Of a DNA stretch of 64,000 bases, positions 1 through 11,971 are shown in pieces. The position numbers were made by a program, and so were the translations under genes. The DNA comes from Aulostomus chinensis (lineage: Eukaryota; Chordata; Actinopteri; Syngnathiformes; Aulostomidae): positions 19,652,501 through 19,716,500 of the forward strand of contig JBBMOA010000013.1 in NCBI GenBank assembly GCA_037954235.1, written 5' to 3'. Position 1 is the stretch's first letter, and each line of letters opens with the position of its first letter. The notes beneath the pieces were generated by a model. It was given only the letters and a program-made list of their open reading frames with translations, searched no databases and had not been told where the DNA came from.

Positions 1-181
1 CAAACAAACAGTGACGTGCAACAAAAGACTGAGGGAACCCATCGTGTCTGTCATAGCAAATATTGTTAGAAACATGGTGAAATGCTTCCCAAGTGCAGGA
101 CAGAAACTTTGACTTTATCTCTCCCTGCAAGAACATAAAGCTTCACATTCAGTATCTAACAGCTGTCGTCTTTCTCCTCAG

Positions 182-1177
182 CTCGGCTTCGGCTCCTTTC
201 TGGGAATCATCGGCTCGCATTTGATAGAAAACAAGAGGCAGATGGTAAGAGGATTTAAATGACCTCTGTGCATCCAGATCACTTACACTTGTCTCCACTT
301 CTTCACTGAACAATGCCATTAAATCTACGTTTGTATCCCGCTTGCCTTACACGACAGACTTGCTGTTATTGTGACACAGCAGAACCGGGCCGGGGATGCA
401 ACTCTCACCGGGGCTGCAGAGGTTTATGTTGTGTATCAGAGCGAGTAGCCTGGGCTTCAAGGGAGAGGCGGCCAGAAATAGAACTATGGTGTAAGTGGAG
501 GAGGCCAGATGTCCAAAGCGGAATGTGGGGAAAGGAAACTGCAGATGAGAGGAGCAGGTGGGAGGTGCCAGGCAGGAACTGTCAGGGCCAAATTGAAGTA
601 TGAGTTTGCCCCATGACTCCTTTTCCCATAACGCAGCAGAGTGAGGATGCCAGGGGTCTGAGTGCGTGTGTCGGGACAGGCTGCAGCTCTCCGCTGCTGA
701 TGTCATCCCTGGACAAATATCCAGAACATAAGTTGATATTGTTTTGAGTTGTTTTTGGGTTTGCAATGCAGTGGGGTTAAGATGAATCTGCACCAATTTC
801 ACACAAAAAGGTAGTTTATTTGTGATTGCGGGGGGGGGTCTGTAAGAGCTGTGACAACAGTTCCCTGTCTCCTGTGTGGAGGCGCTTTGTCATCTTGTCA
901 GATTGAATTATTCCCTCACAGCTGAGATTCAGGGCATAGTCTCTCTTCAATCCACCACCTTAACGGGAGAACAACAGAAGAATCCCCCGAACAGAAACGT
1001 TCCTCAAAGGAAGATCCTGTCTGCAGGCATTTCCTAACCGTCTTAATGTCAAATACTCAAACCAGACACCCAAAACAAATTGTTTGTCTGTTTTTGTTTT
1101 TTACGGGGTTTGGTTTTTGGCAAGTACTCTACATATTAGGTTGATGAGGCATAAAATCCAAAATTTACTCACGTACG

Positions 1178-1229
<52 letters not shown>

Positions 1230-4200
1230 CACACACAAATAATGTTTTTGTATAAATCCGATCATGTACAAAGAATACAACTGCAAATGTGTGTGTGTGT
1301 GTGGGGTGGGGGTTCTGGCTACTGCTCCTATAAAGATGGAGGAGCAAGGTGTCAACCGCTGTGTCTCTGATGAAGCTGACGCTCCCTCTGCTCTCCTCCA
1401 GTTAGTGGCATCTATTGTCTTCATCAGTTTCGGGGTGGTCGCCGCCTTCTGCTGCGCTATCGTAGATGGAGTTTTTGCTGCTCGGCACATTGTAAGTATC
1501 ACTAAAGCTTCAGGCTGTTGAACTGAAACAGTACATTATAGATCTGACGCTCCTCCTAATAACAAGCTTATTAATCAGTGCCATGCTGATTAAAGTTTAA
1601 TCAGCTGCGTCTGTATCAGACATACAGGGGAACGTATTCACTCCTGCAGCTCTCCCATGGCAGAGGCAGCTGCCGCACCCTTCCCAGCAAATATATTAGG
1701 TGTCAGAGAGCCAAGATTCTCCATGATGCAAATTACATAACAATAAGTAACCACTAATGCATTCTCAAATCAATTTTGCTAAAATAAGTTCAAGCTGGGT
1801 GAGAAGAGAGATCAGAGCTGCTCTTCATCTGCCAGTGGTGGCAATAAAACGGAAAATTTTTCTTTAAAACGATCTTTGTAGAGCCCGGGGCTGCAGGGAG
1901 ACCTGGATGTCTTAAAGTTTACAGCGTTTATGAATAAACACGATGCATCAAGGAGAAATAAAGCGACCAGCCACTACGGCTCTGGAGGAATCCCAGAGTC
2001 AACTGTTATAGCCTCTGGTCAGGTGTCCAGACGAGGAGGCTTTCACCAGAATGAGGTAGGCTAGGATATCATTTTAGTCAAGAGGGACGTGGGTCAACTT
2101 GAAAAATCACATTCTGCTCAGGGCCCCCTAAAGGCTCAGGCCGGAACTGACTGCACCACACAGACACAGACTCAAGGGTAGACATAACTTCATATCAGAG
2201 AGGTGACGTTCATAATACGTTGGTCCTCTGTGTGGCAACAAGTTGCACGCAGCAAACCTTGTGATTGTACAATGGAATATGATCATATGTGATTTTGCCC
2301 CACTTACACAATGTCTTTTATTTATTTAACCTGATAAATGTCAGAGATTAGAGACCTGACCACGAGTGCACATTTACAACAAACAAGTTACAAACACAAC
2401 AATAAATAAAACCAATGCAGAAAAAAGTTACGTTCAGATAGATCTGGGTGATTATAGAGAAAATACAGCAAATATTACAATATTCAGAAGCGCCCTTTTT
2501 CAGTATTGTTATATTTATCGCGCTGTTTTCTATGAATTGCATTGGATGATAAACATCGATCATAAAATCGGTCCTGCATGGAAACAAAAAGTGTAGCTGT
2601 AGTTTTTAACCTACTTTGGAGACTTCCGACTTTCTAATTTCTCTTCAGCACTGATCCAGACTTGTTTAATATATGTGATTATATGATTCTAGTATGATGA
2701 TGTGATTCTTGTTTAATATATGTGATTGTATGATTCTAGTATGATGATGTGATTCTTGTTTAATATATGTGATTGTATGATGATGTGATTCTTGTTTGAT
2801 GTATTGCAACTCAGTGGTAATTATGTTGAAGTGTAAGAATTCTTGTGTTTTGCTCTGCAGGACCTCAGGCCGCTGTATGCTGGACGCTGTAACTATCATT
2901 CCAGTGAGACATCTGACCAGGACGTACGTGACACACCTTACCTTCATCTTTGGCGTGCGTTAAAAACACAACATCGGAGCCGAATCGAAAGCATTGAACC
3001 TCATTCAGGAAATGCTCTTAAGCACAAACTTGATTCAGATTCCAGACATGAATCAGCTACCTGCGTCTGCTGTGTGTCTAGTCACGCTAAAGGGATAGTT
3101 CACACAAATACTGAAAATTCAGTCTTCATCCACTTACTTTTGTCAATGTGAGTGAGCTAAAGTGAATGGATGTATACTGTTTGACCGTCAGGTTTCCTGC
3201 CTGACGTCGTCCCGCACGTCCTGTAAGCTGCGTGTGAAGAGCAACACCTGCTACTGCTGCGACCTGTACAACTGTGGGAAGTGAGTACGCCATGTTGATC
3301 CACCAGCGACGCCTCACAAACTGGCTGTCTGCTTTTGCACCGTTGGCTTGGATTTTTGATGTGCCATTTTTTTGTGGGAGATTCTTTTGCATTGCAACTT
3401 GTATTGGAACAAGAATGTTTGTTTTCTTTTTAACCTTTGTTTCAGAGAACATCCTCTTATGGGACTTCAGAATAAAGATGTTTTGAAAAAGTTTAGGAAA
3501 TCATCCATGATTTGGAAGTAGGTTCCTCTCTTCTAGACCCATATTGGACATTGAGTGATGATTGAACTCAAGTAATTTTAACACAATACCACCCTAAATG
3601 TGTGCTTTAGATGTCATTTCTCCTGCATGTCCTGTTTGTGTGCGACCAAACACCCTTCAGGTCCTCATCTGTGTTTGCCAGCTCTCTAGCAGCTTCCCTC
3701 GATGGTTTCTGTTCTGAAACTGAAACCATCAGACCTTTTTATTCTCTATAAACCCGTTTTTACATCCCTAACTGTGTCCTGAACATGAGGAAAAACTACA
3801 AAAACAAAGCAGTTGACCTTGTGGCTTGGCCGTAATCTGTCCTCCTCTCTCTGCTGCCCACTGGGCTAGCCGTGTGGAGGTGATTGGAGGCTACCACGAG
3901 TACACCGACGTGACGAGCTGCAAAGACGTGGTGTACCTTTACCACCTGCTGTGGTCGGCTACCATCCTCAACATTGTGGCTCTTTTCCTTGGCATCATCA
4001 CGGCTGCAGTGCTGGGGGGCTTCAAAGACATGGTAGCCTGCTCCGTGTTACATTTAATGTCTTGACTGTTGGATAGAACGTGAACTGAACTGATGCTCTC
4101 CGTGTGTTCATCAGATGCCCTCCACAGCCTCAGACACTCCATCTGAGCCAGAAGCCATCACAGCCCCGGTCCCCTCAGACCCTCCTCTCCCTACCACCTC

Positions 4201-5400
4201 CCTCAACTCATATTACAACACTGCCCCCTGCCTGCCACCATACACCGCCTACGACGTGCAGGTAAGAGAAGCACACAGTCTGAAGTGTATTTTCATTTAA
4301 AAATTCTACTTTGAAAAAAACAAAAAAAGATCTACACGTATGATTAAATCAAGAAGATCTAGAGATAAGATAACACCCAAATATGTCAACATTGTAAAAA
4401 TCCTCTTTAGAATGAGAATTTTCCATATATTGCCCCATTATAAGGGTTATTTCTGTGTCTCTCTTAACAATATTTGCACTTCACTGTTACACAAAAAATG
4501 TATTTTCCATTTCCCTCCTGTGCTACATGAGGAATCCTGCAGTTGGTGTTTACATTCTCACTGGAGTTTTGATTTTTCTCAAGTCCTGATTCAAATTTTC
4601 TGCCAGCCTGGTGTAGTTTCATATCTGATGATGGTCAAAGTTCCTATTTTAGATCGATGTTTGTTGGCACGTCTCTCGAGAATGTGCTATATTCTGCTTT
4701 GCTATTTTCATATCATCAGTTTTGTCCGGATGCCATGAAATATTTTGATAAAAATCTATATGCTCCACTGCTACTAATGCGCTATTGCATGAAAAGTCCA
4801 AAACCAGCAGTGCAGTTTTCTGTCTGTCAGTACTTGGCAGGACAGTTTTTGGCTCTCCAACGAGATTCATTTTCTCTGAGTACAAAAATGTTCTCAAAGC
4901 TAAATTGTAGTTCCATTTTTTTTAATGGGTGGTTGTGTAATTTGTGATGGGAATCCTTAAAATAAACAAACAATAACGGGGACTTAATTTACCAAAAGAC
5001 ATGTAACTAATCAACCACTTCAGGAGAGTTTTGATCTAAGAGTAAGAAAAGTGAACTTGTGACTGGTCCTGGTTCTGGCCACTCATCACCCCATCTCGAG
5101 CAAGGATCCAGACTGTGTTTGTACTGTGACCCCACCCTGAATGAATTAAGCTTAAAAAAAAAGAAACCAAAGCCCCACAACTCTTTTACTTCTTGTAGTT
5201 TTTTGTGATCCTGGAAGTTACCCAGAGGGAAAATCATATTTTTGACTTATTCACAGGGTTCCTTTGTTTTCCCGGACTCTTCGGGTCTGTCAGACGAGTC
5301 CCAGTCTGGAGCCAGCCACCTGTGGCCCACCATGGTCCCTCCTCGGTACTCACCTCCTCACAACCACCCTGACGAGAAGCCCCCTCCCTACAGCCCCTGA
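182..5400 (+). CDS. tmem255a: TMEM255A, 3' seven coding exons (5' end outside window)
   Basis: Multi-pass membrane protein of unknown molecular function (formerly FAM70A). Coding exons read by splice sites and phase: 182-244, 1402-1491, 2861-2923, 3192-3280, 3870-4032, 4115-4261, 5257-5400 (TGA 5398-5400), giving 252 residues. The N-terminus with the first membrane segment lies upstream of the window. Visible features are LGFGSFLGIIGS and ENKRQM, a hydrophobic segment VASIVFISFGVVAAFCCAI, a cysteine-rich extracellular-type loop (SNTCYCCDLYNCGN), a last membrane segment (ATILNIVALFLGIITAAVLG), and a proline-rich cytoplasmic tail ending EKPPPYSP with a PPxY motif that could bind WW domains. Some stretches (LRPLYAGRC, VKSNTCYCC) resemble the paralogue TMEM255B. 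The calls GGYHEY, LYHLLWSATILN and the neighbouring zbtb33 favour TMEM255A. Exon calls are strong; the paralogue choice rests partly on synteny. Confidence 0.9.
1181..1224. repeat. (AC)n microsatellite
   Basis: About 22 perfect CA units in a tmem255a intron. A shorter GT run follows at 1290-1302. Confidence 0.95.
2661..2790. repeat. 47-bp tandem repeat, three units
   Basis: Unit 1 is 2661-2707. Unit 2 is 2708-2754 and differs by one base. Unit 3 is 2755-2790 and lacks 11 internal bases. Each begins CTTGTTTAATATATGTGATT or a near copy. It lies in the tmem255a intron just before the exon at 2861. Confidence 0.9.
3088..3160 (+). repeat. fragment of a dispersed teleost repeat
   Basis: The stretch beginning TAAAGGGATAGTTCACACAA and continuing with a GAAAATTCAGTC-type block resembles, from memory, the conserved end of a very common fish interspersed element. 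No matching opposite end is visible, so this is a truncated copy. I do not assign a family name. Confidence 0.45.
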
Positions 5401-5590
5401 GAGAGCTGCAGTGGCATCAGGTGCTCCATGTTGGATGAGGCGTTGGGATCCACTGCGTCTCTGGGCTTTTTTCCCCCATCTTGATGGTCCAGAACCATGA
5501 CGAGGATGAGGGCCACAGAGCATGCTAACATTTGAGTTCTGACCCACCTAAAGGGAGCAAGTATCCTACGCACCACCTCTTGCCTGCACT

Positions 5591-5630
<40 letters not shown>

Positions 5631-6450
5631 ACATACATCCTGAAAGAGTTTACACATCTATCTGCCTTAATGCAAATGGACTTCCAGTACTGCAGCATTC
5701 TGTCACCTGGATTTACTCTGTAGAAGGTCCAGCTGGTCCAGCTCACGCTCCCTAGCACTGAACATGCTGCAAAAGCTTCAAGGGGTTGAGACCATGTCCT
5801 CAACGTTTGCTTCTCGAGAACACCCCCCCCCCCCCCCGACTCATTAGCACAGCTAGAACCCCTCTGTGGCAAGAACCCAGATAGAGCCGTTGGGAGTGAA
5901 ACCCTTGAAATAACACTTGTAGTGGTTATAGTGTCACTTTTTAAAGGCAGTTAGCAGTAATGGAGATACTCCCAATATTTGTGTATAGCAGTAGCACGTA
6001 CACACGCTCCTTTAGCACAGCCAAGCCTAAGGTATCATGGTGTCCATTTACAACTGCAGAGTTGATGTTCCAGAATGTCTCAAGTCGCTGTGCGAATTGT
6101 TCAGGACGGACAGATACGATGACACTCCAAACTCTTTATTTATTGCATTTTCACTAAATGCCACAAAGCAGGTAAGACTCTATACTGTACATCTCTCCTC
6201 TTATGAGTAATAATATCTTTGTTGAGAGTAAACGCAGTCAGTGCTGGACTCACTGGCCGGATCATGGAAATCATGCAACACTGGTTTAAAAAAACAAACA
6301 AACCAAAAAAACGAGGAAGAGGAATGGTGAAGAGTTAGTCCTTCAAACTCTTGTCAGCTGGTTTTATTTTTTAATTTCAACAACACATTCTCAGGGGCTG
6401 ATGAGTCAGTTCCTTTATGTCTTGCAATTAAAATTTGTTTTGTGTAATTA
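5401..6450 (+). other. tmem255a 3' UTR (inferred)
   Basis: Sequence after the tmem255a stop has no convincing reading frame. It contains a GT microsatellite (about 5593-5632), a poly-C run (5822-5837) and an ATTAAA at 6427-6432 followed by GT-rich DNA, a plausible cleavage signal. The exact end is not fixed. From 6450 to about 7440 I see only spacer with short homopolymer runs. Confidence 0.45.
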
Positions 6451-7439
6451 ACATTGTCGTCGTTTTCTTCTCACCAATTTTTTTTCCTCAGAGGATGAGG
6501 GCAACTCACCGAACAGCCACATCACCTCAGCCACCGCAACGCTCACGGCACATTTCAGCAATAATTTATGTTTTGCCTGTTTAACTTCAAAAATTCCCAC
6601 AAAACTGAGAAAAAAAAAATGGAACTGTATTTATTTACTGTATTGTCAGATTCACAGAATGTGACACCTGAGATGAAACGATGTACAAGAGATTTAGATT
6701 GTCGTCATTTAGTACAACAGTGACACAGATGATTCCATCCTACCCAGACACCTCCAACGACCAAATATTCTCTTAAAAGTCTGTCTCCTGAGAAGTAAAC
6801 TGGGATCCACATTTTTCTAAATATATAAAAGTAAACTAAAATGAATCAAGTACAAGAGTATATCAACTGAGAGGTTTTGCCTTTCGATCTTGAACTGAAC
6901 GGGAGCACATTTCTGTGACCGATCTAAAATGTTTTGGTTTAATTTATATTTTATAAACTTTTCCAGGCCTGGAAATGCGCCGCCCCCCCCCCCCCCAACA
7001 CACACTCAATTCCATGACTTTCCCAGGTAATTTGTAACCACATGAACTGTGTGTAGGAATACCGTTTAAACAAGCTTGCAACAATCAAGAGGTGACATTA
7101 GGAACTTGTTTAAACGCGTTCTCTAAATATGTACAACTATTAATAATAACCAGCATCCCTCCAGTGAGCTGGAACTGGGGGAACAAGGAAAAACTCAATG
7201 TTTGGAGGAGTTTACTTCAACAACAACAAAAAAACCCCAAGCTGGATTTTACTCTTCCTGTGGTGGACAGACTGTGAGTGAATATTTCATTCTTAGTCAA
7301 ATTGTATTTATATACCATTACCAAAGATAAATTATAGTAATAAAAGAAAAATCTACTGTCAGACTAGGGAAAGTTGGGTAATAACAACAGAGACAATAAC
7401 AAACTTGAGAATGAACACAAATACACACTGTATATCACA

Positions 7440-8641
7440 CACGCCCATGTTAATCTGTTTATTAAAAATTCATTATTTTACTGAATGACATGATCGCGTT
7501 CCATATTACCACTACGTGTCTACCTGTCCTGACCACTACTGACATCTGAGAGGGAAAGTAAAAGTATTGAAAACTCCCCTGTATGACACTAAGTGCTATC
7601 TGATAGAAGCCACAGTTTCTCCCAAGCCACATCTCTAGACTCCAGGCTTTGAAGTGACCGTTTAACAAGAAACATCATCATTATTAAAAAAAAAAAAGGA
7701 AAATATACAGATACGTCGAAATAAGAGACAATGCTTGATGGATAAAAAGACACCGTGATAGTCTTAGAGACTAAATATTAAATAATTATTCAATATCTTC
7801 CCTGCCTCAAAACCCACACCTGGGTTTGACAACAATCACATCATGAAAAAATAGATTTCAGATCTGTAAAACCAACGAGGGAGAAGTCCATTTAAAATGG
7901 TCTCAAAGGGAACCTGGAATGATCACAACCCGGAACGTCTGCTGAAGCTCCCACTTGATACTAAAGCAGAGTTGCACTTGAAGTACTGAAGGTTTCAATT
8001 TGGGGGATTTTTCGACAGTCTTAAATAAATATGAGAACTCCACTGTACCCAGGAGTGAAGTTCTAGGGAGCCACGTTTCACAGAGCTGACAGAGTGACTG
8101 ATCTAGATATCATGGACAGTGTCCATCGTTTTTGTGCTTCTGAATTCCATTTTGAAAAGAAATGAATATCGTCATCTTATTTCTATTTTCTATTTTTGGC
8201 AGGTTGGATTTTTTCCCCCAATCTTTTCTTTTTTTTTTTTACTGCATATGCACATGCTTTACATTTTCTGCTCGTGTTAATTGTAATTTCCTCCAACGGT
8301 ACAGAAGATCGTAAATACGGAATAAAAATGAGTACAGATGCGGTCCCATCACACTTGCGTTGTAGGAATATGAACTCTGCGTCTCCAGTTAACAGCTAAT
8401 GTGAGTGCAAAGAATTCATCGCAGCTTAACAACTGAGACCGTTTCCACTGACGGTTTACAGTTTGTCGCTCTTTTACAGATTGATTTCCCACATCAGAAC
8501 TTTTATGTCACTCCAAGAGCTGAACGGGAAGTCAGGTGTGACCACATTTTCATCTGATAGGACAACATTGCTGACATGGAGCCAGAAAGGAAGGGGGTGG
8601 GCACCTTAAAGGCACAAGTACTGGTACAGCGAGGGGTTTGC
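7440..8641 (-). other. zbtb33 3' UTR (inferred)
   Basis: AT-rich DNA after the zbtb33 stop without a credible gene. A minus-strand AATAAA (TTTATT on the plus strand at 7458-7463) is the best polyadenylation signal, giving a UTR of about 1.2 kb. Confidence 0.5.
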
Positions 8642-10504
8642 TCAATAGGTCTCTGGTATTACAAAGTCAAACTCGGTTCCCCCCTGAGGAGGAGAAGTTG
8701 TACTTGACCGAGGTTGGGCGTGGTTGTCTGGTGGAGGCATGTCGGCGTCAGACTTGATGAAAATGTCGTCCCAGTTCAACATCCTGCTCTGTGTGGAGGA
8801 GTGGACATCCTCGCCGCCTGAGGTTATGTGATGTACGCTGCCGTCCTCAGAGATGACGGGGAAGCCCGGCCCATCGTTGGCCCACGAGTACGGCTTCATC
8901 TGCACAGATTTACACGGCAGCAAGCGGTACAAGTTGTTGTCGGTCGCGTCTTTCTCCTTCCTCCCGCAGGGGTCTTGGTTGTGGGCTTGCTTGCAGTGGT
9001 TGGACAGTAACTGGTAGTTCATGAACATCTCGTTACACATCAAGCACTGGTATCGCCTTTCTCCCGTGTGGTAGATTTCATGTTTAGTTCTGTACTCGGC
9101 CAGAGCGAAGACTTTGTTGCAGTAACGACAAGGGTACTTCTTTTCCCATGAGTGTGTGTTGAAGTGACGGCGGAGACTCGTCAGACACACGTAGGGGCGT
9201 TTGCAGACGATGCACACGTAGAATGTCTTGCCATCCATGATCAGCTCGTAGTGGTCTTCCAGCTCCGTCTTGGACTTTTTCTTGCTTGGGCCGGCCTTCA
9301 GAGACAGGGGCTCTTTATCAAAGGGTTTCAGGGGTGTGGCCATGAATGACCTCTTCCCTTTGTTAGACTTGGACCCTCCCTCTCCTGGATCCTCCTTCAC
9401 TTGGACTATGTCATAAGTATTTTCGCCGATGTTGGCGTACACTTTGCAGCCTGCTGAAATGGAATCGATTTCTGTGGTTGGATCGAGTGTTACCGTCTTC
9501 TTTTCTGCAATAGTAGACTGAGGTGTGCTCGTCTGAGTTGCGCGGCTCTCAGGGATGTCCAGAAGTCGTATTTTGGAATCCCCCCGCTGAGCCGGAACTT
9601 GCTTTTTCTGGACTCCCGTTACTTCGCTGTTTTCAGATGACTGAGAGGCACTCGAGGGCTCGGGGGTGAAGCTGCTGGTCCTGGCGGGTGTTGCGGGGGC
9701 GCTTGCTGAAGAACCCCTGGCAGGGGAAGATGAGTTATTGGAGCTGTTGTCTGGACTGTGCAGAGGGCTGCTGTCTAGCATGCTAGTGCTGGAGGGCTTT
9801 GCAGGGTGTGTTCTTACAGGGGTAGAGGCTTTCTCTTTAGGGTTAGAAACGGCAGTATTTGATTCTTTGTCTTGCTCTCCACCTACTTTTCCTGAATCGG
9901 CAGACTCCAAATCAATGACCTCACCAGAGGCAGAGTTCTGATTGGCTGTACTATTTGGAGCACTTGTTTGAGACACAAACATGACATCACTATCAGAGTC
10001 TTCCCCATCTGCCTGTTTGTTCGTCTGATTGAATTCCTCAGCAGATATCGAGAAGGATTCTGAGATGATCGGCATCACTTCTGTGCATGTGTCACTTTTG
10101 TTTTCCGCGTCCTTGGACAAACCAGGCAGACCCTTCACCTGTGATAACGGTAACCCCAGGTTGGCTATGAACTTCACCCCAAGTATCTGTCCAGCGTGTA
10201 TGAGCTCCTCAAGCATGTCCGAGCGAACACGCACGATCTTTGAGCTGTAAATGTAATTGAGAATCTGCTCAAAAATTTCTGCTCTGATGAAGTTCAACTC
10301 GATGACTTGTCCGGCTACGCTGAAGAGCTGGTGGAAATATGTACTCGACGCAGACAGGATGGTCTTGTGAGCTCGGAATTTCTTGTCCTGTATTATGATG
10401 GTGACGTCGCAAAATAATCCATGATTCCGCTGCTCGTTCAACGACTTCAGCACAGCTGCTGAATACTGCGTGTCGGTTGCAGATATTAGCTTTAGACTCG
10501 GCAT
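8642..10504 (-). CDS. zbtb33: Kaiso (ZBTB33), BTB/POZ zinc-finger transcription factor
   Basis: Nuclear transcriptional regulator of the Kaiso family, known to bind methylated CpG pairs and the sequence TCCTGCNA and to interact with p120-catenin. One uninterrupted coding exon of 620 residues (human about 672). The BTB/POZ domain spans roughly residues 1-117 (RNHGLFCDVTIIIQDKKFRA, LSASSTYFHQLFSVAGQ). A long Ser/Thr/acidic disordered middle follows, then a basic KKKSK stretch. Three C2H2 fingers lie at about residues 425-508 (CIVCKRPYVC, YPCRYCNKVF, YQCLMCNEMF), with the conserved C-terminal WDDIFI and FDFVIPETY. The start is the ATG at 10504-10502. The open frame continues upstream, but a good acceptor (CCACAG) ends two bases before the ATG and the family starts here, so the upstream frame is intron. 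Confidence 0.96.
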   Translation of the reverse strand: MPSLKLISATDTQYSAAVLKSLNEQRNHGLFCDVTIIIQDKKFRAHKTILSASSTYFHQLFSVAGQVIELNFIRAEIFEQILNYIYSSKIVRVRSDMLEELIHAGQILGVKFIANLGLPLSQVKGLPGLSKDAENKSDTCTEVMPIISESFSISAEEFNQTNKQADGEDSDSDVMFVSQTSAPNSTANQNSASGEVIDLESADSGKVGGEQDKESNTAVSNPKEKASTPVRTHPAKPSSTSMLDSSPLHSPDNSSNNSSSPARGSSASAPATPARTSSFTPEPSSASQSSENSEVTGVQKKQVPAQRGDSKIRLLDIPESRATQTSTPQSTIAEKKTVTLDPTTEIDSISAGCKVYANIGENTYDIVQVKEDPGEGGSKSNKGKRSFMATPLKPFDKEPLSLKAGPSKKKSKTELEDHYELIMDGKTFYVCIVCKRPYVCLTSLRRHFNTHSWEKKYPCRYCNKVFALAEYRTKHEIYHTGERRYQCLMCNEMFMNYQLLSNHCKQAHNQDPCGRKEKDATDNNLYRLLPCKSVQMKPYSWANDGPGFPVISEDGSVHHITSGGEDVHSSTQSRMLNWDDIFIKSDADMPPPDNHAQPRSSTTSPPQGGTEFDFVIPETY

Positions 10505-10690
10505 GCCTGTGGAGTCAAATCCAAAGATTAGAAAACCATCACACACCAGATCACAAAAGAAGTCCAGACAATTAATTACAGTGTGCACAAGGGGAGAATC
10601 TGCACTTTGACTTAATATTTGTACTTCAAATATACACATAAGGCCACATCCACATCCTGCTTTTCCATTTTTAAAAGTTAACACTTTAAA

Positions 10691-10836
10691 ATCAGCAAGC
10701 CAGTAGATGTCTGTGTAGGTTCTCATTCATCCAGGTCATCGTAGATCGAAGCGAAGTAAAATCTGGTCAACTGGACGTAAGTTAACTTACGTCCAGTTGA
10801 CCAGATTTTACTTCGCTTCGATCAGCAAGCCAGTAG
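10691..10836. mobile_element. fold-back insertion with 16-bp target-like duplication
   Basis: ATCAGCAAGCCAGTAG occurs at 10691-10706 and again at 10821-10836. Between the copies are a 37-base stub (10707-10743) and a perfect 80-bp palindrome (10744-10823, 40-bp arms, no loop, centre GTTAAC). The stub contains TTCATCCAGGTCATC. Read on the minus strand, it resembles, from memory, the 3' end of a dispersed fish retroposon. The duplication length fits target-primed retroposition. The palindrome could come from inversion during insertion, or it could be a fold-back element. The family is not identified. Confidence 0.75.
10744..10823. repeat. perfect 80-bp palindrome
   Basis: Each base from 10744 to 10783 pairs with its mirror from 10823 to 10784; the match stops at 10743/10824. 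A spacer-free palindrome of this length can extrude a cruciform, and its transcript would form a long hairpin in the zbtb33 pre-mRNA. Confidence 0.97.
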
Positions 10837-11794
10837 TTATCCTCAAGTTTACCGATTCTTCTTGTTTTGCGATTACAATTATTTCACCTAAAATTAAACT
10901 TAGGTTTCCTCAATTAGACTTTGCAATGCAAAGATGTCCTGCCAACAAGTTATATTCTTCAGGCTAAACACAAAACATCTTGGATTAATACAGAGCCGAA
11001 CAAAAGTCACACCATCATAATTCAAATTAGTTTTGTTTAATGAACATAAAGATAAACACATTCATTGTACCCTCTAATATCGCCAATCAAATTGCGATAT
11101 TCTTCAAAAATTAAATGTAATTGGACACCTTTCAAAATCATGCAGCACCACTGAAATGTTTCTCAGTGCTGTCATACCAACATCAGTGCCACAATGCCGA
11201 GATATTTAGTGAAACAAAATAGGATATTTTCATATCTCTGTGCTTTACAGAGTCATAATACAGCAATATCACAAAACGGCCTATACACCTCTTACTAAAG
11301 TGAGTAGAGACACTTTCAATAACAACGGCCAGTAAAACCTTGACACTGGTGAAGTGTTGTGCACCTGATGCGATTGCATCTACATTAAACGATTCCAATC
11401 AAGTCTTTGAGCCAGAAAGCTAATTCTGCTTGAACAACATGACTTCAACGTGGGTACTTGTTTTCATAAATATGTAGATATTACGCAGCAGTTGAATGGA
11501 ATATAGAAATCCTGCCGTTCATGAGGAAACAAATATAACGCAATTGGTGTTTCTTTCCTCTTCCTACTTAATGAGATGGATGACGCGGCCTAACATTACT
11601 GGAGCTGATTAGCATGCTAGCTGCAACTACAACACCGCGGTTAAAACGTGCTACTCACAAAACCTTCGATATCTGTACATGGATCCGCTCTGCTCACCTG
11701 CAAGCTTGATGTTTCCCTCCAGACAAAGCAAACAACGACTGTAGTGAGCGACTTAGCCAGCTGCTACACACAATAGCTAGCAGCAGAGTGCTGC

Positions 11795-11802
11795 TCCTGC
11801 TA
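11795..11802 (+). promoter_or_regulatory. Kaiso-consensus site near the zbtb33 first exon
   Basis: TCCTGCTA matches the published Kaiso recognition sequence TCCTGCNA and lies in the probable first exon/promoter of the Kaiso gene itself. A second match (TCCTGCCA) is at 10937-10944 in the intron. Such 7-fixed-base matches occur by chance about once per 8 kb, so autoregulation is only a hypothesis. Confidence 0.3.
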
Positions 11803-11971
11803 ACTGTGCTCCGTTCGCCTCATTCATTAAATAGCCAAGAGGGAGTCGCCTCGCCGTAGGTTGACAAACATGCATTTAAACTGCTATAAAACTTGAATGC
11901 GCAGATCCGGCTGAAAACAAAACTGGGATGCGCATTAAAACATCATTAAATTGGCCTGGATGTTATTTCGG

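Larger units (their letters stand above)
10507..11698 (-). other. zbtb33 5' UTR intron
   Basis: On the minus strand a donor CTTGCAG/GTGAGC near 11698 and the acceptor CCACAG at about 10507-10512 bound a roughly 1.2-kb intron. The donor implies a non-coding first exon to its right (about 11699-11900). The intron carries the 80-bp palindrome and one TCCTGCNA match (10937-10944). Confidence 0.65.

Noticed and set aside
1101..1502. 133-codon minus-strand frame
   Set aside because: Composed largely of the CA microsatellite (poly Cys-Val) antisense to a real tmem255a exon.
10505..10726. N-terminal extension of the Kaiso reading frame (about 74 codons)
   Set aside because: An acceptor lies immediately before the family's normal start codon, and the extension covers the retroposon stub. 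It is intron.
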